Below are positions 14,052-20,797 of a stretch of 20,797 nt of DNA, piece by piece (the stretch's first letter is position 1; the number at the start of each line of letters is the position of its first letter). The translations under genes were made by a program, and so were the position numbers. The notes under the pieces are model-generated. The model searched no databases, had not been told where the DNA came from, and saw only the letters and a list, made by a program, of their open reading frames with translations. This DNA comes from JBHGXV01 sp041920505. GTDB lineage: Bacteria; Bacillota; Bacilli; Brevibacillales; Brevibacillaceae. Location of the stretch: positions 1 to 20,797 of the forward strand of contig JBHGXV010000037.1 of the NCBI GenBank assembly GCA_041920505.1, given 5' to 3'.

Positions 14052-14963
14052 ATGGCCAATCGATTAAGCAAATCAGATTACTTTGTCGCGTATATGATCA
14101 TCATATCACTTGCCTGCTTCGTCGGCGGATTTTTTTTGGGAGCAAGTGTCATGAAGTCCAAGATTCAGCACGAGCAAGCGGTGATGGCGGAACAGGCGGA
14201 AAAGGAACGGCTGCAAAAAGAACTGAAGCCGTACCGGGAGCAGGACTTCGTCACCTTCTACTACTCGATTTACCAGCCGCTCAAGTCGTTTGAGGCCGAG
14301 CACTTCCGCTACCTGGCGTCGCTTCCCGGTAAAGCGAAGCGCGACCAGTTGGCCGCGAGCGAAGAGATGCAAAAGCTGGCCGAGGACAAGCGGGCCGAAG
14401 TGGAAAAACGGGCGGTTCCTACCACCTCCCCGCTGCTTCTGAACGCCAAACAAGAATACCTGGCCAGTTTGCAGGCGTATGAAGAAGGAATGGACCGCCT
14501 GTTGGGCGAAAAAGAGAGTGCCGCCAAGTTGACGGAGGCGGATGTCGAACAGCAGTTGCGGCCGTTTCGGACACGCTGGCTGCGGGCGCAGGCCGACCTG
14601 TACAAGGCGATCGCCCTGTGGGAAGAGATGCATGTGACCAAAAAACCCATGCCCCGCGAAGTGCCGGCGATCCTGCCGATCTCGCAGTGGCGCTCCTATC
14701 CGTTCCATTACCGCAACTACCTGTCAGCCGAGTACATGTACCGGCAAAACCAGTTGGCCGCGTTTCACCCGGAGGATTTGACCGCCCGACTCGACGCGGT
14801 CGTGTTGTCCAACCAGGCCGGCGCACTCGGTTGGAAAGACATCCCGTTCGCCGTCCGCGCCCTGTATGCCACCGACGCTGTGCGCGAGGGAGATTTTCGG
14901 CAACTTCGGGGCAAACTATATCCGGACCTGAAAGCACCGGAAATCCCGCTCTTCACAGAATAA
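14052..14963 (+). CDS. Membrane-anchored coiled-coil protein of unknown function
   Basis: Encodes 303 residues of no family I recognise. A short N-terminus is followed by one transmembrane helix at about residues 11-33 (FVAYMIIISLACFVGGFFLG) and a charged coiled coil at about 36-62 (SKIQHEQAVMAEQAEKERLQ). The rest (about 65-303) is a soluble, mostly helical domain with many charged residues and several aromatic patches (YYSIYQPLKSFEAEHFRYL, RSYPFHYRNYLSAEYMYR). The helix is probably a signal anchor with the large domain outside, but orientation is uncertain. The ATG at 14052 has GGAGG 6 bases upstream. It is divergent from ypbB and is followed after 25 bases by the ferredoxin promoter, with no clear terminator, so some readthrough into fer is possible. 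Confidence 0.75.
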   Translation: MANRLSKSDYFVAYMIIISLACFVGGFFLGASVMKSKIQHEQAVMAEQAEKERLQKELKPYREQDFVTFYYSIYQPLKSFEAEHFRYLASLPGKAKRDQLAASEEMQKLAEDKRAEVEKRAVPTTSPLLLNAKQEYLASLQAYEEGMDRLLGEKESAAKLTEADVEQQLRPFRTRWLRAQADLYKAIALWEEMHVTKKPMPREVPAILPISQWRSYPFHYRNYLSAEYMYRQNQLAAFHPEDLTARLDAVVLSNQAGALGWKDIPFAVRALYATDAVREGDFRQLRGKLYPDLKAPEIPLFTE

Positions 14964-14988
14964 GTTCATTTTTAGATGGGATTCATTC

Positions 14989-15017
14989 TTGAAATCTCTG
15001 TTAACAACGCATAAAAT
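14989..15017 (+). promoter_or_regulatory. Sigma-A promoter of ferredoxin
   Basis: TTGAAA (14989-14994), 17 bases, TAAAAT (15012-15017): five of six matches in each box at ideal spacing. Confidence 0.75.
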
Positions 15018-15064
15018 GAGTATGGGCAGTGGACGTACCATCATGTACGGGAGGTGAAACGACG

Positions 15065-15274
15065 ATGACAACATGGGTAGATAAAGAGACCTGTATCGCA
15101 TGCGGAGCTTGCGGCGCAACTGCTCCTGACGTATTTGACTACGACGATGAAGGGCTCGCTTACAACAAACTGGACGACAATACGAACACCGCTGAAATCC
15201 CGGACATCCTCTGGGACGATGTTCGTGATGCCGCAGACGGTTGCCCGACCGACTCCATCAAAGTTGAAGAGTAA
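15065..15274 (+). CDS. fer: Single-cluster 4Fe-4S ferredoxin
   Basis: Encodes 69 residues. The cluster ligands are C10, C13 and C16 in CIACGACGATAPDVFDY and C60 in DGCPTDSI, the CxxCxxC...CP pattern of monocluster ferredoxins (B. subtilis Fer type). The protein is very acidic, as expected for a soluble electron carrier; in Bacillus Fer can pass electrons to cytochrome P450 and desaturases. The ATG at 15065 has GGGAGGTGA 7 bases upstream; an in-frame ATG at 15029 has no site. It has its own promoter and terminator. Position near ypbB and serA agrees with fer of Bacillus. Confidence 0.95.
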   Translation: MTTWVDKETCIACGACGATAPDVFDYDDEGLAYNKLDDNTNTAEIPDILWDDVRDAADGCPTDSIKVEE

Positions 15275-15284
15275 TCCGATTCGC

Positions 15285-15323
15285 AAAAAACCACTCATCG
15301 CTTCGGCGATTGAGCGGTTTTTT
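15285..15323 (+). terminator. Rho-independent terminator of fer
   Basis: AAAAAACC...TCGC and GCGA...GGTTTTTT pair, with one bulge and one mismatch, around a C(TTCG)G tetraloop, and end in six T. Confidence 0.92.
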
Positions 15324-15349
15324 CACGTTTGTCATGGCGAAACCTGAAC

Positions 15350-15378
15350 TTTCCTTCGCTCCGGGTTCTTGTTATAAT
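15350..15378 (+). promoter_or_regulatory. Sigma-A promoter of inorganic pyrophosphatase
   Basis: A perfect TATAAT (15373-15378) preceded directly by TGT (extended -10), with a weak TTTCCT -35 (15350-15355) at 17 bases. Confidence 0.65.
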
Positions 15379-15425
15379 GGAATAAGGTCTCATTTTCCAA
15401 TCAATAGCAAGGAGGAATTTTCGCG

Positions 15426-15923
15426 ATGGCATTCACCAACAAAGTCGTCGACGCCTTTATCGAAATCCCGCGCGGCAGCCAAAACAAATACGAATTCGAC
15501 AAGGAAGCGGGCGTTTTCCGTCTCGACCGCGTTCTCTACTCCCCGATGCACTATCCGACCGAGTACGGCTATCTGGACAAAACGCTGGCGCTCGACGGCG
15601 ATCCGCTTGACATCCTCGTGTTGACCACCTTCCCGACCTTCCCGGGGTGCGTCATCTCCACCCGCGTCATCGGTGTCCTGATCATGTCCGACGACAAAGG
15701 ACAGGATGAAAAACTGCTCGGCGTGCCGGTAGACGATCCGCGCTTCGACAACGTTCATTCGTTGGACGATGTCGCGCCGCACGTCCTGAAAGAAATCGCT
15801 CACTTCTTCGAGCGCTACAAAGACCTGGAAAACAAAGCCACCAAGATCGAAGGCTGGGAAGGACCGGAAAAAGCGGCGTCCCTCATCGACGAGTGCATCG
15901 CCCGCTACAAGGAAAGCAAGTAA
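15426..15923 (+). CDS. ppa: Inorganic pyrophosphatase, family I (soluble)
   Basis: Encodes 165 residues, typical of bacterial family I pyrophosphatases. It hydrolyses pyrophosphate to two phosphates and so drives biosynthetic reactions. The N-terminus FIEIPRGSQNKYEFDK has the substrate-binding residues, MHYPTEYGY follows, and DGDPLDILVL at about residues 58-67 is the family signature with the metal-binding aspartates. KGQDEKLLGVP and EGWEGPEKA complete the pattern. The ATG at 15426 has AAGGAGG 10 bases upstream. It has its own promoter and terminator. B. subtilis itself uses the unrelated family II enzyme (PpaC), so this is a difference from that model, though family I occurs in other Bacillota. 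Confidence 0.95.
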   Translation: MAFTNKVVDAFIEIPRGSQNKYEFDKEAGVFRLDRVLYSPMHYPTEYGYLDKTLALDGDPLDILVLTTFPTFPGCVISTRVIGVLIMSDDKGQDEKLLGVPVDDPRFDNVHSLDDVAPHVLKEIAHFFERYKDLENKATKIEGWEGPEKAASLIDECIARYKESK

Positions 15924-15954
15924 GCGCTTCTACATATTCTATTGCCCACGCGTC

Positions 15955-15992
15955 AACAAGCACGGACACCGTTCCGTGCTTGTTCGTGTTTT
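15955..15992 (+). terminator. Rho-independent terminator of ppa
   Basis: AACAAGCACGG and CCGTGCTTGTT form a perfect 11-base stem around an 8-base loop, followed by CGTGTTTT. Between it and the next promoter (15993-16153) I see only an AT-rich stretch and no gene. Confidence 0.85.
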
Positions 15993-16153
15993 ACGCGCTT
16001 TCATCCCCCTGTCCCCCACCTCTCGCCATAAACTGACACACGAACGGTCGGGAATACCGAAAATCAACCTGACCAAACCATCGAAAACGCTTTTAATCAC
16101 GAACAAAAAGTAAAATTTTATCGATAACGTTCCTGTTTTTACTGTTTTCTCTC

Positions 16154-16182
16154 TTGACGCCGATTTTGGGCCGTGGTACAGT
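16154..16182 (+). promoter_or_regulatory. Sigma-A promoter of the serine operon (T-box leader)
   Basis: TTGACG (16154-16159), 17 bases, TACAGT (16177-16182) with TGG directly before it. A perfect TTGACA at 16184-16189 has no -10 at a proper distance. An AT-rich segment lies upstream at about 16080-16150. Confidence 0.6.
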
Positions 16183-16189
16183 ATTGACA

Positions 16190-16490
16190 AGTCATAGAAA
16201 AACATATGGTCGAATAACGATGATGAAGAGACGCTGTACGGCGCGGAAACCCTCAGAGAGCCGATGGTTGCTGCGAATCGGTGGTTCCCGGTACAGATAA
16301 GCACTTCGGAGTTGTCAGGCCGAACCCGGCGTTCGTGGCGGCAGTAGGTCTGTTCGGTTGATCCGTTATCTCACAGGTCACGTACCTGGCAAGGTTTTCT
16401 TTCGCGAGAGAGAAAACGAATGAGGGTGGTACCGCGAAGCATACCTTTCGTCCCTCACTACAGTCGTAGTGGGCGTTCGAAAGGTTTTTT
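16190..16490 (+). ncRNA. T-box leader, serine specifier (AGC)
   Basis: The T-box sequence AGGGTGGTACCGCG is at 16423-16436. Stem I has GAAG (16225-16228) pairing with CTTC (16304-16307) and CTGTAC (16234-16239) with GTACAG (16291-16296). The bulge between them holds ATA-AGC-A on its 3' side, giving AGC (16300-16302), a Ser codon followed by the usual A. AGAGA (16256-16260) and GGTTGCTG (16266-16273) match the AG box and GNUG part of the Stem I apex. A Stem III hairpin (about 16394-16416) precedes the T-box. Uncharged tRNA-Ser(GCU) should stabilise the antiterminator and turn on the aminotransferase and serA genes when serine is short. Confidence 0.9.
16443..16490 (+). terminator. T-box intrinsic terminator
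   Basis: ACCTTTCG (16443-16450) pairs with CGAAAGGT (16478-16485), with further CCC/GGG and ACTAC/GTAGT pairing toward the loop, then six T. The competing antiterminator pairs GAGGG at 16422-16426 with CCCTC at 16452-16456. Confidence 0.9.
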
Positions 16491-16525
16491 CATTTTGACC
16501 CAATTTTTCAGGAGGTAGAGAAACC

Positions 16526-17680
16526 ATGTTTGAAGACAAATTGATTCTGCGCATCCCCGGCCCCACTCCCATCCCGCCGCGCGTGCAACAAGCGATGAAT
16601 CGCCCGATGATCGGCCACCGCAGCGGCCAGTTCTCCGCACTGTTGGCCCGCACGGCGGAAAAACTGAAGCCGATCTTCGGCACCGCCCAGGACGTCTACA
16701 TCATCACCGGAAGCGGCACCAGCGCGCTGGAGATGAGCGTGGTCAACACGGTTCATCCGGGCGAGGAAGTAGCCGTGCTGGTGACCGGGGCGTTTGGCGA
16801 CCGCTTCGCCAAAATTTGCGACCGCTACGGCATCAAGGTGAATCGTCTGGACGTCACCTGGGGCGACGCGGTGACGGCAGAAACGCTGCGGCCGTTTTTG
16901 AAGCAGCATCCGCAGGTGAAGGCCGTGTTCGCCACCTATTGCGAAACCTCCACCGGCGTACTGAACCCGATCCGCGAACTGGCCCGCGTGGTCCGTGAAG
17001 AGACCGACGCCCTGTTCATCGTGGATGCGGTCAGCTGCCTCGGCGCGGTGCCCTGCGAGATGGACGCGTGGGGCGTCGACATCGTCGTCACCGGTTCGCA
17101 GAAGGCGTTCATGCTGCCGACGGGCCTGGCCTTCCTCGCCGCGAGCGAACGCGCCTGGAAGGTGATGGAAACGGTGAAGCCGCTCGCCTTTTACCTGGAT
17201 TTGAAGGCGTACCGCAAAAGCCTGGCGGAAAAAACCACGCCGTACACGCCGGCTGTCTCGCTGGTGTTCGGTCTTGAGGAAGTCTGCGCGATGATCGAGG
17301 AGGAAGGGCTCGAAAACATCTACAAGCGACATGAACGGATGCGTGACATGACCCGCGCGGCGATGCGGGCGTTGAACATCCCGTTGATGACCGCTGACGA
17401 ATACGCGTCACCCACCGTCACCTCGCTTGATCCCAAAGGCGCGTTTGACGCGGAGGAGCTGCGCAAGGTATTGCGCACCAAACACAATGTCATCGTCGCC
17501 GGCGGCCAGCAACACCTGAAGGGCAAAATCTTCCGCATCGGCCACATGGGGTACTGCGAACCGCTCGACGTGATCACCGTCGTCTCGGCCATCGAAATGT
17601 CTCTCAAACAAATCGGCGCCGACGTGACGCTCGGCGCTGGCGTGAAAGCAGCGCAGGAGGTGCTCATCAACCATGTTTAA
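16526..17680 (+). CDS. Class V PLP aminotransferase (alanine/serine-glyoxylate type), likely serving serine synthesis
   Basis: Encodes 384 residues, typical of the alanine-glyoxylate/serine-pyruvate aminotransferase group. The N-terminus LRIPGPTPIPPRVQ, the cofactor-phosphate loop TGSGTSALE (61-69), the pyridine-binding Asp in VDAVS (D167) and the PLP lysine in TGSQKAF (K193) are all present. It follows a serine T-box leader and overlaps serA by 8 bases, so it most likely converts 3-phosphohydroxypyruvate to phosphoserine, the SerC step, or makes serine from hydroxypyruvate. It is not the SerC family by sequence; aminotransferase-serA pairs of this kind are known from other bacteria. The ATG at 16526 has CAGGAGG 10 bases upstream. 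Substrate is inference from context; glyoxylate or alanine use is the alternative. Confidence 0.88.
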   Translation: MFEDKLILRIPGPTPIPPRVQQAMNRPMIGHRSGQFSALLARTAEKLKPIFGTAQDVYIITGSGTSALEMSVVNTVHPGEEVAVLVTGAFGDRFAKICDRYGIKVNRLDVTWGDAVTAETLRPFLKQHPQVKAVFATYCETSTGVLNPIRELARVVREETDALFIVDAVSCLGAVPCEMDAWGVDIVVTGSQKAFMLPTGLAFLAASERAWKVMETVKPLAFYLDLKAYRKSLAEKTTPYTPAVSLVFGLEEVCAMIEEEGLENIYKRHERMRDMTRAAMRALNIPLMTADEYASPTVTSLDPKGAFDAEELRKVLRTKHNVIVAGGQQHLKGKIFRIGHMGYCEPLDVITVVSAIEMSLKQIGADVTLGAGVKAAQEVLINHV

Positions 17681-19256
17681 GGTACTCATCACAGATCCGC
17701 TCAGCGAATTCGGAATTCAGAAACTGCTCGACGCGCCGGACGTCGAAGTGGTGCAAAACACCAAACTCTCCCCGTCCGGCCTGTTGGAAGTGATCGGCGA
17801 ATACGACGCGCTTCTGGTGCGCAGCCAGACGCAAGTGACGGCAGATGTGCTGGCCGCGGGCAAACGGCTGAAAGCGGTCGGCCGTGCCGGTGTCGGCGTC
17901 GACAACATTGACATCCAGGCGGCCACCCAGGCCGGGGTCGTCGTGCTGAACGCCCCGGACGGCAACACCATCTCCACGGCGGAGCACTCCTTCGCCATGC
18001 TGATGGCGGTGGCCCGCAACATCCCGCAGGCGCACAAAACGCTGAACGACGGCGTCTGGGACCGCAAAAGCTTCCAGGGCGTGGAACTGAACAACAAGAC
18101 GCTCGGCGTGATCGGCATGGGCCGCATCGGCTCGGAAGTGGCGAAACGGGCCAAGGCATTCAATATGAAAGTGATCGGCTACGATCCGTACCTGACTGAA
18201 GAGCGGGCACAAAAACTGGGCATCATCAACGGCACGATCGACGACATCCTCGCCCAAGCCGACTTCATCACGGTGCATACGCCGTTGACCAAGGAAACCC
18301 GCCATCTGATCAGTTCGCGCGAGTTTGCCAAGATGAAAGACGGCGTGCGCATCATCAACTGCGCACGCGGCGGCATCATTGACGAAAAGGCGCTGTACGA
18401 GGCCATTCTCACCGGCAAGGTGGCCGGCGCGGCACTGGACGTGTTCGAGCAGGAGCCGCCGGTGGACAATCCGCTGATCGGACTGCCGCAGGTGGTGACG
18501 ACGCCGCACCTCGGCGCCTCCACCGTGGAAGCGCAGGAAAACGTGGCGGTCGACGTGTCCGAGGAACTGCTCAAGGTGTTGCGCGGCGAACCGTTCAAAA
18601 ACGCGGTCAACCTGCCGTCGATTCCGGCGCACGTGCTGGAAAAAGTGCAGCCCTACTTCATTCTTGGCGAAAAGGTGGGCAACTTCCTGGCACAGGTGAC
18701 TGTCGGCGCCCTGCAGGAGATTACCATCACCTACAGCGGCGAACTGGCCGAGGTGGACACCTCGCCGCTCACCCGGACGATTCTCAAAGGGGTGCTCTCG
18801 TTCCGCCTGGGCGATGAAGTCAACTACGTCAACGCGCCGCATCTGGCAAAAGTGCGCGACATCGCGGTGGTCGAACAGAAGTCTTCGCAAAACAAAGGGT
18901 TTACCAACCTGCTCACGCTGACGCTCAAGACCAACCTGCAAACCCGCACGGTGGCCGGTACCCTTCTGAACGGCTACGGCGCGCGTATCGTCAAAATCGA
19001 CAACTACTCGATTGACGTCGCCCCCGAAGGGCACCTGCTGTTCATCCACCACAACGACCGTCCCGGCGTCATCGGCCGCGTCGGTACCGTACTCGGCACC
19101 AACGATGTCAACATCGCCACGATGCAGGTGGGCCGTCGCGACATCGGCGGCGACGCGATCATGATGCTGACCGTTGACAAGCCGCTTTCTCCGGAACTCC
19201 TCGACACGTTGGGCGAACTCTCCGAAATCACCAGCGTGACACAAATCGAACTGTAA
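17673..19256 (+). CDS. serA: D-3-phosphoglycerate dehydrogenase
   Basis: Encodes 527 residues, matching the long SerA type of Bacillus (525). It oxidises 3-phosphoglycerate to 3-phosphohydroxypyruvate, the first step of serine synthesis. Domains in order are the substrate and NAD domains (about 1-310) with AGVGVDNID, the Rossmann loop GMGRIGSEV (about 149-157), NCARGGIIDE with the catalytic Arg region, and TTPHLGAST with the catalytic His; then an intervening ASB domain (about 320-450) and a C-terminal ACT domain (about 452-527, FIHHNDRPGVIGRVG). The ACT domain usually mediates serine feedback. The ATG at 17673 overlaps the previous gene by 8 bases and has GCAGGAGG 12 bases upstream, so translation is coupled. 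No serB is present nearby. Confidence 0.97.
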   Translation: MFKVLITDPLSEFGIQKLLDAPDVEVVQNTKLSPSGLLEVIGEYDALLVRSQTQVTADVLAAGKRLKAVGRAGVGVDNIDIQAATQAGVVVLNAPDGNTISTAEHSFAMLMAVARNIPQAHKTLNDGVWDRKSFQGVELNNKTLGVIGMGRIGSEVAKRAKAFNMKVIGYDPYLTEERAQKLGIINGTIDDILAQADFITVHTPLTKETRHLISSREFAKMKDGVRIINCARGGIIDEKALYEAILTGKVAGAALDVFEQEPPVDNPLIGLPQVVTTPHLGASTVEAQENVAVDVSEELLKVLRGEPFKNAVNLPSIPAHVLEKVQPYFILGEKVGNFLAQVTVGALQEITITYSGELAEVDTSPLTRTILKGVLSFRLGDEVNYVNAPHLAKVRDIAVVEQKSSQNKGFTNLLTLTLKTNLQTRTVAGTLLNGYGARIVKIDNYSIDVAPEGHLLFIHHNDRPGVIGRVGTVLGTNDVNIATMQVGRRDIGGDAIMMLTVDKPLSPELLDTLGELSEITSVTQIEL

Positions 19257-19268
19257 CGATTGCCATGA

Positions 19269-19297
19269 CGTCCCTGCTTGAGGCAGGGGCGTTTTTT
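19269..19297 (+). terminator. Rho-independent terminator of the serine operon
   Basis: CGTCCCTGC pairs with GCAGGGGCG (one T-G wobble) around a 5-base loop, followed by six T, 12 bases after the serA stop. Confidence 0.92.
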
Positions 19298-19304
19298 CTT
19301 TTAT

Positions 19305-19312
19305 GGTATAAT
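19305..19312 (+). promoter_or_regulatory. Putative extended -10 promoter of the permease gene
   Basis: A perfect TATAAT (19307-19312) preceded by ATGG. The region 17 bases upstream is the serA terminator and has no good -35, so recognition would rely on the extended -10. Confidence 0.5.
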
Positions 19313-19345
19313 GAAGCGGGAATATCATACGGAAGGGAGTTTGTC

Positions 19346-20629
19346 ATGACCAGTCAAGCCTACATGGCCATCGCCCTGTTTCTCATTACCTATGCCTTCA
19401 TTGTCAGCGAAAAGATTCACCGCACGATTGTGGCGATGGCTGGCGGCATTTTGATGGTGGCGCTCGGGGTGGTGACGCAGGAAGAGGCGATTGCCCACAT
19501 TGATTTCAACACGCTGGGGCTTTTGATCGGAATGATGATGATCGTCTCCGTGACGGCCCAAACCGGGCTGTTCTCTTACCTGGCGATCCTTGCGGCCAAG
19601 GCGGCCAAGGGCGACCCGCTGAACATCCTGTTGGCGCTATCCTTGATCACCGCTGCGGCCTCGGCTCTTCTGGACAATGTCACGACCGTGCTGCTGATGG
19701 TGCCGGTCACGTTTGACATCGCCCGTCATCTTCGGGTCAATCCGGTTCCGTACCTGATCAGCGAAGTGATCGCCTCCAATGTCGGCGGTACCGCGACACT
19801 GATCGGCGACCCGCCCAACATCATGATCGGCAGCGCCGTTCCGGAACTGGATTTTCTCGCCTTTCTCGTCCATTTGGGACCGATCGCCGCGTTGATCCTC
19901 ATCGTCACACTCGGCTGTCTGTACGCAGTCTACCGCAAGGATCTGGTGACAACCGCCGAACAGAAAGCCGAGCTGATGAACCTCTGTGAACATGAGGCGA
20001 TCACGGACGTCGCCTTGCTAAAAAAGTCGCTCGTTGTCCTCGCCTTGACGCTCGCCGGATTTGCCTTGCACGGCGTGCTGCATCTGGAATCGGCGACCGT
20101 GGCGCTGGCGGGAGCGTTTCTCTTGCTCCTCTTCACCGGGGAGCGCCTGCTGGAAGAGGCGTTGCACCATGTGGAGTGGACGACGATCTTCTTTTTTGTC
20201 GGACTGTTCGCTCTCGTCTCCGGACTGATGGAGACCGGCGTCATCGCGCGGCTGGCGGAAGCGGCGATCGCCTGGACCGGCGGTGACACGATGCTCGCCT
20301 CGGTGCTCGTCTTGTGGCTGAGCGCGATCGCGTCCGCCTTCGTCGACAACATCCCGTTTGTCGCCACGATGATTCCGTTGATCAAGGAGATGGGCAGCCT
20401 GGGGATCGAGAATCTGCAACCGCTGTGGTGGAGTCTGGCGCTCGGCGCCTGCCTTGGCGGCAACGGCACGATTATCGGCGCAAGCGCCAACGTGATCGCG
20501 GCCGGAATGGCGGCCAAACAGGGCCATCCGATCTCCTTCCTCGGGTTCATGAAAGTGGCATTTCCATTGATGATCCTGTCGGTGATCATGGCGCACGCCT
20601 ATGTCTACCTGCGCTATTTCGCCGGCTGA
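19346..20629 (+). CDS. ArsB/NhaD-type ion permease
   Basis: Encodes 427 residues with about 11-12 hydrophobic helices, in the ion transporter superfamily that includes ArsB, NhaD and the P-protein. The two inverted halves each carry a conserved loop: SALLDNVTTVLLMVPV with GGTATLIGDPPNIMIG in the first, and SAFVDNIPFVATMIP with GGNGTIIGASANVIAAG in the second. These repeated DN and GG-T-IG motifs form the ion site. The transported ion (arsenite, Na+/H+ or an organic anion) cannot be told from sequence; no arsR or arsenic gene is near. I chose the ATG at 19346 because GAAGGGAG lies 6 bases upstream; the frame is open from 19265 but that part is the serA terminator. The IS at the window end starts about 30 bases after its stop. 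Confidence 0.88.
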   Translation: MTSQAYMAIALFLITYAFIVSEKIHRTIVAMAGGILMVALGVVTQEEAIAHIDFNTLGLLIGMMMIVSVTAQTGLFSYLAILAAKAAKGDPLNILLALSLITAAASALLDNVTTVLLMVPVTFDIARHLRVNPVPYLISEVIASNVGGTATLIGDPPNIMIGSAVPELDFLAFLVHLGPIAALILIVTLGCLYAVYRKDLVTTAEQKAELMNLCEHEAITDVALLKKSLVVLALTLAGFALHGVLHLESATVALAGAFLLLLFTGERLLEEALHHVEWTTIFFFVGLFALVSGLMETGVIARLAEAAIAWTGGDTMLASVLVLWLSAIASAFVDNIPFVATMIPLIKEMGSLGIENLQPLWWSLALGACLGGNGTIIGASANVIAAGMAAKQGHPISFLGFMKVAFPLMILSVIMAHAYVYLRYFAG

Positions 20630-20658
20630 CAGCAAAAAAAAACAACCCCCCGACGCAC

Positions 20659-20797
20659 TGGTCAAGACCCCATTTTGTAGACACTGAAAAAAACCCTAAG
20701 CGGCAAGCTGACGTCGGTACTCAACTGGCGTCAGCTTCTTAAGTTTTCGTTGTGGTCGACTTTGATTGTAAAATTGGATATATTCCTCAATTCGCCT
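20659..20797 (-). mobile_element. IS3-family insertion sequence, 3' end (runs off the window)
   Basis: The stretch contains the last 33 codons of an IS3-type orfB on the minus strand. About 40 bases of non-coding DNA outside the stop begin with TGGTCAAGACCCCATTTTGT, taken as the terminal inverted repeat because it starts with TG as IS3 ends do. The other end lies outside the window, so the exact boundary and target duplication cannot be set. Confidence 0.7.
20696..20797 (-). CDS. IS3-family transposase OrfB, C-terminal fragment
   Basis: The visible 33 residues begin RRIEEYIQFYNQSRPQRKLK and continue KLTPVEYRRQLAA before the stop. The YI-x-FYN-x-RPQ-x-KL...L-TPVEYR pattern is the typical C-terminal tail of IS3-family (IS150-like) DDE integrases, just after the catalytic Glu. 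The gene is cut by the window edge, not visibly by mutation; the DDE residues are out of view. Its reading direction is toward the permease gene. Confidence 0.85.
   Translation of the reverse strand, partial: RRIEEYIQFYNQSRPQRKLKKLTPVEYRRQLAA

Noticed and set aside
17667..19328. A 553-codon open frame antisense to serA
   Set aside because: It mirrors the serA codon bias in GC-rich DNA, is rich in His, Arg and Val with no family pattern, and has no ribosome binding site. The serA frame has full domain support.
20705..20737. Perfect 9-base inverted repeat AAGCTGACG/CGTCAGCTT
   Set aside because: It lies within the transposase coding sequence; there is no T run, and it is not the IS terminal repeat. 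It may be chance or a minor structural element.
1..20797. CRISPR array, tRNA, rRNA, defence or biosynthetic gene cluster
   Set aside because: No regularly spaced repeats, tRNA-like cloverleaf or rRNA sequence was seen, and the genes follow the conserved Bacillales order apart from a few insertions.

Overview
The window is GC-rich chromosomal DNA from an endospore-forming member of the Bacillota. The germination protein YpeB, a possible forespore-type promoter, MecA/PrsW family proteins, T-box regulation and AAGGAGG ribosome binding sites all point to Bacillales. Gene order follows the Bacillus subtilis cmk-ypfB-ypfA-ypeB-(sleB)-prsW-(ypdA)-gudB-ypbH-(ypbG-ypbF)-ypbE-ypbD-recQ-ypbB-fer-serA block, with the genes in brackets missing. 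The GC-rich codon use suggests an Alicyclobacillaceae-like genus (Tumebacillus, Effusibacillus or Alicyclobacillus); that placement is inference.

Layout. Positions 1-2750 (minus strand) hold a probable sporulation/germination operon: a doubtful 66-residue ORF, ypeB, a PilZ c-di-GMP receptor (ypfA/motI type) and a small membrane protein (ypfB type). A promoter at the left edge probably drives cmk outside the window. Positions 2744-3729 (minus) hold prsW and a 57-residue putative zinc-binding protein that ends at a clear terminator. Divergent from prsW, on the plus strand, is an L-asparaginase (3754-4725). Positions 4738-6535 (minus) hold a small unknown gene and catabolic glutamate dehydrogenase, each with its own terminator. 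Positions 6523-8049 (minus) encode a chromosomal Twinkle-like protein, in which a TOPRIM domain lacking its catalytic acidic residues is fused to an intact DnaB-type helicase domain. A PIG-L deacetylase (8161-8901, plus) and a MecA paralogue (8995-9591, minus) share a bidirectional terminator.

Positions 9994-13941 (minus) form the tightly packed operon ypbB-recQ-CPBP protease-LysM protein, with overlapping genes and GTG/TTG starts. On the plus strand follow an unknown membrane-anchored coiled-coil protein, a 4Fe-4S ferredoxin and inorganic pyrophosphatase, the last two with their own promoters and terminators. A serine-specific T-box leader (AGC specifier read in Stem I) then controls a class V aminotransferase and serA, which together make a serine-synthesis operon. 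An ArsB/NhaD-type permease follows, and the window ends inside an IS3-family insertion whose orfB points back toward the permease.

Most of the window is conserved housekeeping DNA. The parts most worth a second look are the TOPRIM-dead helicase, the serine T-box with its non-SerC aminotransferase, the uncharacterised small genes around ypeB/prsW, and the IS that seems to have split a terminator. I did not find a defence island, CRISPR array, tRNA or rRNA.
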